Assembly (NCBI GenBank): GCA_905373625.1
Contig: CAJPTS010000066.1
Location: forward strand, 1 to 8,721
Reading direction: 5' to 3'
DNA length: 8,721 bases
DNA from: Bacteroidia bacterium
Lineage (GTDB): Bacteria > Bacteroidota > Bacteroidia > Bacteroidales > CAJPTX01
Shown: piece after piece, positions 1 to 5,542 of the stretch
Position numbering within the stretch: the stretch's first letter is position 1
How the letters are laid out: each line of letters begins with the position of its first letter
The notes under the pieces: model-generated
The model's database searches: none
Told to the model about the DNA's origin: nothing
Seen by the model: the letters and a program-made list of their open reading frames with translations, nothing else
Made by a program: the position numbers and the translations under genes

Positions 1-1216
1 GACCTGGGGTTGTAGCGGCTATCATGGGGTTCGGCGACGTACCGAGCGCCATACATACTACGTCGCACGGAATATCAAACTCCGACCCTGGTACTTCCTT
101 CGGACTGCGACGTCCGCTGGCATCTGGCTCTCCTAGTTCCATGCGTATGGCACGAATAGCAGTAACCCAACCTTTCTCATCGCCCAAAATCTCCACGGGG
201 TTGCAAAGTAGGTTGAAAATAATGCCCTCTTCTTTTGCGTGATGTACTTCCTCAGCACGTGCGGGAAGCTCAGCCTCTGAACGACGATACACCAAATGTA
301 CCTCAGCTCCCAAACGAGCGGCTGTACGCGCTGCATCCATCGCTACATTCCCCCCCCCTACTACTGCTACACGCTTGCCTACGTAGATGGGGGTGTCATA
401 GCTTTTGTCAAACGCTTTCATAAGATTGGCACGCGTCAAGAGCTCATTCGCTGATACTACCCCATTTAGGTTCTCGCCTGGGATGTTCATAAACTTTGGC
501 AAACCAGCCCCCGAAGCAATAAACACTGCTCCGTAGCCCTCCACGTCTAACAGGTGGTCTATGGTTACCGTGCGTCCCACAATCACATCTGTAATTATCT
601 CTACCCCTAGCTTCTTTAGGTTTTCTATCTCTGATTTTACAATCGTCTCCTTCGGCAGACGGAATTCGGGGATTCCATACACTAATACGCCTCCTGCTTC
701 GTGCAACGCCTCAAAAATGGTAACGCTATAGCCTTTTCGTGCTAAGTCATTGGCACAAGCCAAGCCAGCAGGTCCTGAACCAATTACGGCCACCTTCTTG
801 CCATTCTTAGGTGCACACTCCAAATTAAAATGGTTTTGCTCGCGTGCCGTATCTGCCACAAAGCGCTCTAGTTTCCCAATTGCAACAGGTACACCCTTAA
901 TGCCCACAATACAAGATCCTTCGCATTGTGTTTCCTGCGGGCAGACACGCCCACATACTGCGGGGAGGCTCGAATCCTGTCCAATGATATCAGCTGCGCC
1001 CAAGACATCGCCCTCGAGCACTTTCTTGATGAATTGTGGAATGTGGATATTTACAGGGCATGCCTCCATGCAGCGGGGCTTCTTGCATTGCAAACAACGC
1101 GTTGCCTCCTCCTGAGCCTCGGTTACGTTATAGCCGTAGCAAACTTCCTGAAAGTTCTGTACACGAATTTGTGGTTCTTGTTCGCGTACTGGAACACGTT
1201 CTTTCTTCTGAGCCAT
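1..1216 (-). CDS. gltA: NADPH-dependent glutamate synthase small-subunit-type flavoprotein (GltA / NfnB / SudA family), 3' end cut
   Basis: I translated the minus strand from ATG at 1216 and it stays open for 405 codons to the window edge; family members are about 460 aa, so roughly the last 50-60 residues are missing. Seen: two four-cysteine groups for [4Fe-4S] clusters (C41, C44, C49, C53 and C88, C92, C98, C102), a FAD-binding GSGPAG at 146-151, and an NADP-binding GGGNVAMD at 287-294. This is the architecture of the GltD-like subunit, which moves electrons between NAD(P)H, FAD and Fe-S clusters in the cytoplasm. The name 'glutamate synthase, homotetrameric' comes from this family, but no glutamine amidotransferase or large GltB subunit is present. 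The gene directly upstream, 9 nt away, encodes the matching small subunit of NfnAB/SudAB, so ferredoxin:NADP+ oxidoreductase or sulfide dehydrogenase is the more likely role. A purine-rich AGAGG abuts the start. Family call is firm; exact activity is inferred. Confidence 0.93.
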   Translation of the reverse strand, partial: MAQKKERVPVREQEPQIRVQNFQEVCYGYNVTEAQEEATRCLQCKKPRCMEACPVNIHIPQFIKKVLEGDVLGAADIIGQDSSLPAVCGRVCPQETQCEGSCIVGIKGVPVAIGKLERFVADTAREQNHFNLECAPKNGKKVAVIGSGPAGLACANDLARKGYSVTIFEALHEAGGVLVYGIPEFRLPKETIVKSEIENLKKLGVEIITDVIVGRTVTIDHLLDVEGYGAVFIASGAGLPKFMNIPGENLNGVVSANELLTRANLMKAFDKSYDTPIYVGKRVAVVGGGNVAMDAARTAARLGAEVHLVYRRSEAELPARAEEVHHAKEEGIIFNLLCNPVEILGDEKGWVTAIRAIRMELGEPDASGRRSPKEVPGSEFDIPCDVVCMALGTSPNPMIAATTPG

Positions 1217-1225
1217 CCTCTTCGT

Positions 1226-2080
1226 TTAGTTTGCAGTGTTCTTATATTCTTCTAGGCGCGACTTTTCAAAATCGCGATACATGCCCTGACGGCGGAGCGC
1301 CTCGTCAAAGTTGACTTGGTGGGCATCAAATTCAGGACCTTCTACACACGTAAAACGCATTTTTCCACCAACGCTTACACGGCAGGCGCCACACATCCCC
1401 GTACCGTCTACCATAAGAGTGTTCAAGCTTGCAATGGTGAAGATACCCAACTCCTGTGTGAGCTTTGCTACGAATTTCATCATAATCATAGGACCGATCG
1501 TAACACAATGATTGTACTGCTTGCCGTGGTTCTGTACCAAGTCTTTCAGACAATCTGTCACCATGCCGTGGAAGCCGTCAGAGCCGTCATCCGTAGCTTG
1601 GTAGTAGTTTGCGGAAACCGCTTCAAGCTCGGGGCGCATAATCTCAATTTCTTTAGTCTTTGCACCGATGATTACGTCGGGCTTAAAACCTCTTTCTGCC
1701 AAATATTTGACTTGGGGATAGATAGGTGCAGCACCTAAACCACCTCCCACGAAAATGATCCGTTTCTGGGCAAGCTCGTCATCGCTCATCTCGCAGAGGT
1801 CACTTGGCAACCCAAGCGGACCGACAAAGTCCAAGACCGAGTCTCCTTCATTGAGGTCACAAAGTTTTGATGTACTTGCCCCGATCGTTTGAATGACGAT
1901 CGTAACAGCGCCCGTCGCCTTATTATAGTCGGCAATCGTAAGCGGTACGCGTTCCCCTTTCTCGTCGACACGCACAATGACAAATTGCCCTGGGTGGGCA
2001 GACTCCGCAACTCGAGGAGAATAGATATCCATCAAGTAAATGGCGGGTGCTAGCTTCTCTTTCTTCAGAATTCGAAACAT
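1226..2080 (-). CDS. Sulfide dehydrogenase / NfnA-like FAD-NAD(P)-binding [2Fe-2S] subunit
   Basis: A complete 284-aa protein of the ferredoxin-NADP+ reductase superfamily, matching the usual size of NfnA/SudB (about 280 aa). Seen: RVPLTI-type FAD contact (44-49), a nucleotide-binding GGGLGAAPIYP (112-122), and a C-terminal [2Fe-2S] region with D225, C230, C233 and C245 (D-x4-C-x2-C-x11-C). Three Cys plus one Asp is the reported ligand set of the NfnA cluster, unlike the four-Cys pattern of the related PyrK subunit of dihydroorotate dehydrogenase, so PyrK is less likely; no pyrD is adjacent. It is first in an operon with the large GltA/NfnB-type subunit, separated by 9 nt. The heterodimer would be cytoplasmic and would exchange electrons among NADH, NADPH and ferredoxin. 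The ATG at 2080 is preceded by GAGAGGAA, and homologues start similarly. Whether it bifurcates electrons or reduces polysulfide cannot be decided from sequence. Confidence 0.93.
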   Translation of the reverse strand: MFRILKKEKLAPAIYLMDIYSPRVAESAHPGQFVIVRVDEKGERVPLTIADYNKATGAVTIVIQTIGASTSKLCDLNEGDSVLDFVGPLGLPSDLCEMSDDELAQKRIIFVGGGLGAAPIYPQVKYLAERGFKPDVIIGAKTKEIEIMRPELEAVSANYYQATDDGSDGFHGMVTDCLKDLVQNHGKQYNHCVTIGPMIMMKFVAKLTQELGIFTIASLNTLMVDGTGMCGACRVSVGGKMRFTCVEGPEFDAHQVNFDEALRRQGMYRDFEKSRLEEYKNTAN

Positions 2081-2157
2081 TTCCTCTCTTTATTGTCGGT
2101 AGCCCTTCCTAGTAGCATTTGGTTAAGAGGACTACGTCATTATTCATTTTTGCTATA

Positions 2158-2165
2158 CAAAGGTA
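2158..2165 (-). promoter_or_regulatory. Putative Bacteroidota -7 promoter element of the nfnA-like operon
   Basis: Read on the minus strand this is TACCTTTG, a perfect match to the Bacteroidota -7 consensus TAnnTTTG. It lies about 78 nt upstream of the small-subunit ATG (2080), implying a 5' leader of about 70 nt. No clean TTTG -33 box is visible at the usual distance (only a weak GTTAG-like stretch), and the upstream DNA (about 2186-2240) is AT-rich. Prediction only. Confidence 0.5.
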
Positions 2166-2245
2166 GCTATTCGGTATAGCCTAACGCATTTTATATAAGC
2201 TCTATTCTTAATAAATACGGTTTCTAAAAAACAATAAAAATAGGC

Positions 2246-2267
2246 GCAGTGTTCAGTATGACACTGC
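2246..2267. repeat. Inverted repeat, 7-bp arms (GCAGTGT / ACACTGC)
   Basis: GCAGTGT (2246-2252) and ACACTGC (2261-2267) are exact reverse complements around an 8-nt centre. It sits upstream of the predicted nfnA-like promoter. On the minus strand the hairpin is followed within a few bases by a T-rich run (complement of 2219-2244), so it could be a terminator for an unseen minus-strand transcript; equally, the symmetric GTGT-N8-ACAC spacing suits a dimeric regulator's operator. The sequence alone does not choose between these. Confidence 0.5.
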
Positions 2268-2469
2268 AATGTAAAAGAGAAGAATAGGGATGAGCGAAGA
2301 GGTGTATGCAAGCGGGCGGGTCAAAATAAAATTTTATCCCCCTTTTTACGTGTTTAGAATGTGTAAAATGCAAGACTCTGAGAATGGGGCTAAAGGGCTT
2401 AATTTCTCAAGCAACATCGCAGTTTGCGCATTATAACACACCATCTTAACGGACGCATCAGTTTTCTCC

Positions 2470-2486
2470 GTAAAATTCCATTTTAC
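2470..2486. repeat. Short hairpin (GTAAAAT-TCC-ATTTTAC)
   Basis: A perfect 7-bp inverted repeat with a 3-nt loop about 130 bp upstream of the plus-strand gene at 2615. The arm GTAAAAT recurs at 2363-2369, where GTAAAA is paired with TTTTAC at 2344-2349. AT-rich arms make chance occurrence fairly easy, so function is uncertain. Confidence 0.4.
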
Positions 2487-2572
2487 AATTTTCAAGCACA
2501 TTGTAATACGTGCCATAGCTCGCATTCATACAAATCTCCCCGTATTTCGCATTCGGTATGCGTTCAAAACAT

Positions 2573-2580
2573 TACCTTTA
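2573..2580 (+). promoter_or_regulatory. Possible -7 promoter element for the 2615 gene
   Basis: TACCTTTA matches the Bacteroidota -7 consensus TAnnTTTG at all but the last position. It would give a 5' leader of about 30 nt before the ATG at 2615. No clear -33 TTTG is seen at the right distance, so this is a weak prediction. Confidence 0.3.
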
Positions 2581-2600
2581 TACATCAAATATTCATTACA

Positions 2601-2606
2601 AGGAGG
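2601..2606 (+). promoter_or_regulatory. Ribosome binding site AGGAGG deciding the start at 2615
   Basis: A full AGGAGG lies 8 nt before ATG 2615, an ideal spacing. Such complete Shine-Dalgarno sequences are uncommon in Bacteroidota. It rules out the closer ATG at 2608, which is one base from the motif and opens only an eight-codon frame. Confidence 0.75.
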
Positions 2607-2614
2607 AATGAAAG

Positions 2615-3334
2615 ATGCTGAAATGCGGCTTTAGAGGACTATTGTTCTTGTTGTTATTTTTCCCATTGACTCTCCTAGCACAGCCTACAACTAACTATTG
2701 GTTTCAAGGTTACGTTTACGGAACCTCAACTACCGAGGTCAGTCAGCGTGGGCAATTTGTACCCGTGGTGCTGGCACTGGCCACTAGCCCTTCTAAATAT
2801 ATAGCCATAACTATGACCGACGGGGCTGGCTTTTTCTCTTTCCGCGGAACGCCGATAGATTACAAAAAGCAATACGTAGTTACGTTGCTCTACGGATCTA
2901 AGAATGCGACCTACAAGTGTATTCGTTATGACGCACCTCCAGCGCTGGTCGGCGAGATTAGTTCAGACATACAGACCAAGATTAGAACTGACTTCTACAC
3001 GGCTACGAATTTGCCGCTCGCCAAACAAAAGACTAGTATTGCGCTGGCTACATTTTTGAAAAGACAACCGACTTTACAGTACAAGGCGGGCGTCTACTAC
3101 ATAAAGGGTAGAAAATCGACGCTCAATATTTATGTCAACGGAAAACGCTATTCGCAAAAAGAATTCCAAGCGCTACAAGAGAATTTAACGACGGAGCAAA
3201 TTGAATCGATCCGTGTTATAAAACTTAAAGTTGTAAACAAATTTACCGCTGGCGCCTTAGATATAAGACTCAAAGAGGGCGATTGGGTTTCGCTCAATAC
3301 ACAGCATAATTTTATACCTCTACCCAAGAAATAG
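2615..3334 (+). CDS. Secreted protein with carboxypeptidase-regulatory-like domain and TonB-receptor plug-like region, no barrel
   Basis: A complete 239-aa protein. Seen: an N-terminal signal peptide (hydrophobic core about 9-21, likely cut after LLA at 20-22); a beta-sandwich segment at about 28-95 with a TDGAGFFSF turn, typical of the carboxypeptidase-regulatory-like domain that begins many Bacteroidota outer-membrane receptors; then about 142-220 with a GVYYIKGRKSTLNIYVNGKR stretch, IESIRVIKL and AGALDIRLK, which resembles the plug region of the 'outer membrane beta-barrel' TonB-dependent family. The transmembrane barrel (normally several hundred residues more) is absent: the frame ends at TAA 3332-3334 and nothing barrel-like follows. 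It may be a natural free-standing periplasmic or outer-membrane-associated module, or the remnant of a larger receptor. The start is fixed by AGGAGG. The next gene, a lipoprotein, follows after 160 bp on the same strand. Domain assignments are by eye; the function is unknown. Confidence 0.8.
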   Translation: MLKCGFRGLLFLLLFFPLTLLAQPTTNYWFQGYVYGTSTTEVSQRGQFVPVVLALATSPSKYIAITMTDGAGFFSFRGTPIDYKKQYVVTLLYGSKNATYKCIRYDAPPALVGEISSDIQTKIRTDFYTATNLPLAKQKTSIALATFLKRQPTLQYKAGVYYIKGRKSTLNIYVNGKRYSQKEFQALQENLTTEQIESIRVIKLKVVNKFTAGALDIRLKEGDWVSLNTQHNFIPLPKK

Positions 3335-3416
3335 CGCTTAGTGAACGTTTTGTTAATCAAAGTTCTTCGTTTTTTATACCCAAACATCGCGCATGTTGCT
3401 TGGTAAGACTTAGTGC

Positions 3417-3460
3417 TACCCGATGGGGCTACAAATTGCACAGAATTGACCTCTCGGGTA
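3417..3460. repeat. Inverted repeat TACCCGA / TCGGGTA before the lipoprotein gene
   Basis: Exact 7-bp complementary arms at 3417-3423 and 3454-3460 enclose a 30-nt loop and end 35 bp before the next ATG. No U-run follows, so it is not an intrinsic terminator. It could be a leader structure or chance. The rest of the 160-bp gap (3335-3494) shows only a weak TAATTTTA -7-like match at 3465-3472. Confidence 0.25.
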
Positions 3461-3494
3461 ATGCTAATTTTATAGAAGTATTTTAGGTGTGAAT

Positions 3495-4127
3495 ATGTCA
3501 TATTGGTTTCGTTGTATTTTTAGTGTTCTAGGTTTGTTAATATCGTTATTCTCTTTTACGAATTGTTCGGGCGATGCCACTTTTGTTACCCGTTGGGAAG
3601 TGCCCGATTCGTGTGTACTGAGTTTTCCTGCTCAGGGTAAGCTTCGTTTCCGCTGGCGCTTAATAGGTGAGGAGTTCGGGGAATGGGAAGAGACTGAAAT
3701 TAAACATGGCGAGGTGCTCGGGATCGCATTAAACAGTGCGGGAGTGTATGATATCGAGGTTCATCCCAACGGGCTTGAGAGGTTTCAAATGGTAATTGGC
3801 GACGACCTGCTGCACGAGAGAACACTACTCTACGATTCTTTATACGTCGTTGGCTCTAATGACTATCTTCGTGAGGTGGTTCGTTGGGGCGATGTAAAGT
3901 GGCATTCGATGCGTTTAGCTTTTGCTACTTGTGCCTCTCTTCACATTGCTCCGGATGCAGGAGTTCCCAATCTTTCAGACTGCGAAGATTGTGCAGCGAT
4001 CTTCTACAAATGTTCCGATCTGGACGCCGATCTACACACTTGGAAAGTGAAAAACGTAAAAATATGGACGGATGCATTTAGCTTTTGTCCTAAAATGTCT
4101 GCCGAACGTCAGCCGTTGTTTCAATAA
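3495..4127 (+). CDS. Putative lipoprotein with short BspA-like (DUF285) repeat region
   Basis: A 210-aa protein from ATG 3495, preceded by AGG at the proper distance; an in-frame GTG at 3489 would add two residues but leaves the AGG overlapping the start. Seen: a hydrophobic signal with a lipobox-like SFTNC ending at C24 followed by SGD, fitting Bacteroidota lipoproteins; a variable beta-rich middle (about 30-115); then about 128-201 with WGDVKWHSM, AFATC, LSDCEDCAAIFYKC and W183-KVKNV...DAFSFC, which follows the 'WGdvkWtsM..aF..C..l...Pdls' and 'WdVsnVtnm..mF..C' consensus of BspA-family DUF285 surface repeats. Only about two repeat units are present, whereas BspA-like proteins usually carry many. 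It should be anchored in the outer membrane, perhaps facing outward. Related proteins have been linked to adhesion, but no function can be assigned here. It is 77 bp upstream of the aminotransferase gene on the same strand. Confidence 0.75.
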   Translation: MSYWFRCIFSVLGLLISLFSFTNCSGDATFVTRWEVPDSCVLSFPAQGKLRFRWRLIGEEFGEWEETEIKHGEVLGIALNSAGVYDIEVHPNGLERFQMVIGDDLLHERTLLYDSLYVVGSNDYLREVVRWGDVKWHSMRLAFATCASLHIAPDAGVPNLSDCEDCAAIFYKCSDLDADLHTWKVKNVKIWTDAFSFCPKMSAERQPLFQ

Positions 4128-4191
4128 CCGTCAGGAGGCGAATCGGTTAATCATTAGATGTTAGAAGTGTAAAAAGTACTCAATAAACAAT

Positions 4192-4196
4192 AGGAG
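4192..4196 (+). promoter_or_regulatory. Ribosome binding site AGGAG for the aminotransferase
   Basis: AGGAG ends 8 nt before ATG 4205. The in-frame GTG at 4196 overlaps this motif and is therefore an unlikely start; homologues also begin at the MP-x-VS position, which corresponds to 4205. Confidence 0.6.
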
Positions 4197-4204
4197 TGAA
4201 TAGG

Positions 4205-5404
4205 ATGCCAAGAGTCTCTGCTAAAGGGCTACAAATGCCCGCCTCACCCATACGTAGGTTAGTACCTTATGCCAATGCCGCCAAAGCGCGGGGAATAAAG
4301 GTTTATCACCTTAACATAGGGCAACCCGACATAAAAACGCCAGAGGGGGCACTCGATGCCATCCGTCAGATAAAGACGCCCGTCATTGCGTATTCTGATT
4401 CGGCGGGGTATCTCTCTTATCGCGAGGGGATGGTCAACTATTATAAGAAAATCGGGATAGATTTATCGCCGAGCGATATCATTATTACCAATGGGGGCTC
4501 GGAGGCTATTATCTTCGCATTTCTAACCTGCTTAGATCCTGGCGACGAGGTAATTATTCCCGAGCCATTTTACGCCAATTACAATGGCTTTGCCATGCAA
4601 GCGGGCATTAACGTGATTCCGATTCCGTCAAGCATCAATAATGATTTTGCACTCCCCCCAATAGAAGAGTTTGAAAAGCGAATTACGCCACGTACGCGTG
4701 CCATACTGATATGCAACCCCAACAACCCCACGGGGTATCTGTACTCTAAGCAAGAAATAGAGCAGCTCGGTACAATTGTAAAAAAGCACGATCTCTTCCT
4801 CATGTCTGATGAGGTTTATCGCGAATTCTGTTACGACGGCGCAGAACATTATTCCATTATGCAGTTGCCAGGGCTTGAAGAGCATACCGTGCTCTTTGAC
4901 TCGGTTTCAAAGCGCTATAGTATGTGCGGTGTACGTGTTGGTGCTTTTATTAGTCGCAACAAGGAACTAATCAGTAGTGCCATGAAGTTTGCACAAGCAC
5001 GCTTATGTCCGCCAGCTTTTGGACAAATCGCCGCGGAGGCTGCGCTGGCAACGCCGAAAGAGTACTTTGAGGCAGTGTACAACGAATATATCGCACGACG
5101 CGATTTTATGATTAATGCCCTGAATCAAATTCCTGGCGTGTACTCCCCGATGCCAAAAGGTGCATTCTACACAGTGGCCAAATTGCCCATAGACGACTCT
5201 GACAACTTTGCGAAATGGATGTTAGAGGAGTTCTCCTTTGAGGGGAAAACTGTGATGGTAGCACCTGCAACTGGTTTTTATGCAACGGAAGGATTGGGTA
5301 AAAATGAAGTGCGCTTAGCTTATGTTCTTAAAATTGAAGATTTGCGCGAAGCCATGCGTGTTCTTGCCGAAGGGTTGAAGTCCTATCCTGGGCAAACTAT
5401 GTAA
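4205..5404 (+). CDS. Pyridoxal-phosphate-dependent class I/II aminotransferase
   Basis: A complete 399-aa fold-type I aminotransferase, normal family length. Seen: N-terminal substrate-side HLNIGQPD (35-42), GGSEAI (97-102) at the PLP phosphate, NPNNPTG (171-177), SDEVY (201-205) whose Asp202 would pair with the PLP ring nitrogen, FDSVSKRYSMCGVRVG (231-246) with the Schiff-base Lys236 and phosphate-contact Arg244, and NEVRLAYV (367-374) with Arg370 expected to bind the substrate alpha-carboxylate. All catalytic residues are intact. It would transfer an amino group between an amino acid (aspartate-, aromatic- or alanine-type) and 2-oxoglutarate in the cytoplasm; the exact substrate cannot be told from sequence. 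The start ATG 4205 is chosen over GTG 4196 because AGGAG lies just upstream. It may be co-transcribed with the lipoprotein gene or have its own promoter in the short gap. A strong terminator follows 20 nt after the stop. Confidence 0.95.
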   Translation: MPRVSAKGLQMPASPIRRLVPYANAAKARGIKVYHLNIGQPDIKTPEGALDAIRQIKTPVIAYSDSAGYLSYREGMVNYYKKIGIDLSPSDIIITNGGSEAIIFAFLTCLDPGDEVIIPEPFYANYNGFAMQAGINVIPIPSSINNDFALPPIEEFEKRITPRTRAILICNPNNPTGYLYSKQEIEQLGTIVKKHDLFLMSDEVYREFCYDGAEHYSIMQLPGLEEHTVLFDSVSKRYSMCGVRVGAFISRNKELISSAMKFAQARLCPPAFGQIAAEAALATPKEYFEAVYNEYIARRDFMINALNQIPGVYSPMPKGAFYTVAKLPIDDSDNFAKWMLEEFSFEGKTVMVAPATGFYATEGLGKNEVRLAYVLKIEDLREAMRVLAEGLKSYPGQTM

Positions 5405-5423
5405 TTAGGCTTTTTATAGGCAT

Positions 5424-5459
5424 AAAAAGAGACGCAAGTCATTCTTGCGTCTCTTTTTT
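5424..5459. terminator. Intrinsic terminator, bidirectional
   Basis: A perfect 15-bp stem (5424-5438 with 5444-5458) containing GAGACGCAAG, a 5-nt loop TCATT, and a T-run on the right side, 20 nt after the aminotransferase stop. The left arm begins with five A, so read on the minus strand it also ends in U, and it can serve the convergent receptor gene ending at 5543. Confidence 0.93.
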
Positions 5460-5542
5460 GTTTGAACAATCAATACTTCTGATCGCTTTTATTCTCTTCT
5501 TTCGCTGCGCGTGATTTCCAGTTCCTCGTTCCCCAGAAGGGC

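Larger units (their letters stand above)
2081..2614. other. 534-bp non-coding divergent intergenic region
   Basis: This stretch separates the minus-strand flavoenzyme operon from the plus-strand surface-protein genes. No frame here looks like a protein gene: the open stretches are short, low in complexity and not preceded by convincing ribosome binding sites. It does contain a consensus -7 element for the left operon (2158-2165), a near-consensus -7 element for the right gene (2573-2580), an inverted repeat at 2246-2267, a 12-bp palindrome (ATAAAATTTTAT, 2326-2337), a hairpin at 2470-2486, and several GTAAAA/TTTTAC motifs. It is longer than two promoters need, so a regulatory or small-RNA role is possible but not shown. 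Confidence 0.6.

Noticed and set aside
750..1115. Plus-strand frame of 121 codons within the large flavoprotein gene
   Set aside because: The minus-strand reading gives intact cysteine clusters and nucleotide-binding motifs over the same bases.
2424..2621. Open frame of 65 codons in the intergenic region
   Set aside because: It has no ribosome binding site, is rich in His, Ser, Ile and Arg with no recognisable domain, and overlaps the well-supported start region of the 2615 gene.
2608..2634. Eight-codon frame starting at ATG 2608 as a leader peptide
   Set aside because: The AGGAGG is only one base away, too close for initiation, while it is ideally placed for ATG 2615.
4125..4149. TAACCG/CGGTTA inverted repeat at the lipoprotein stop as a terminator
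   Set aside because: The stem is only six pairs, the loop is 13 nt, and no U-run follows.
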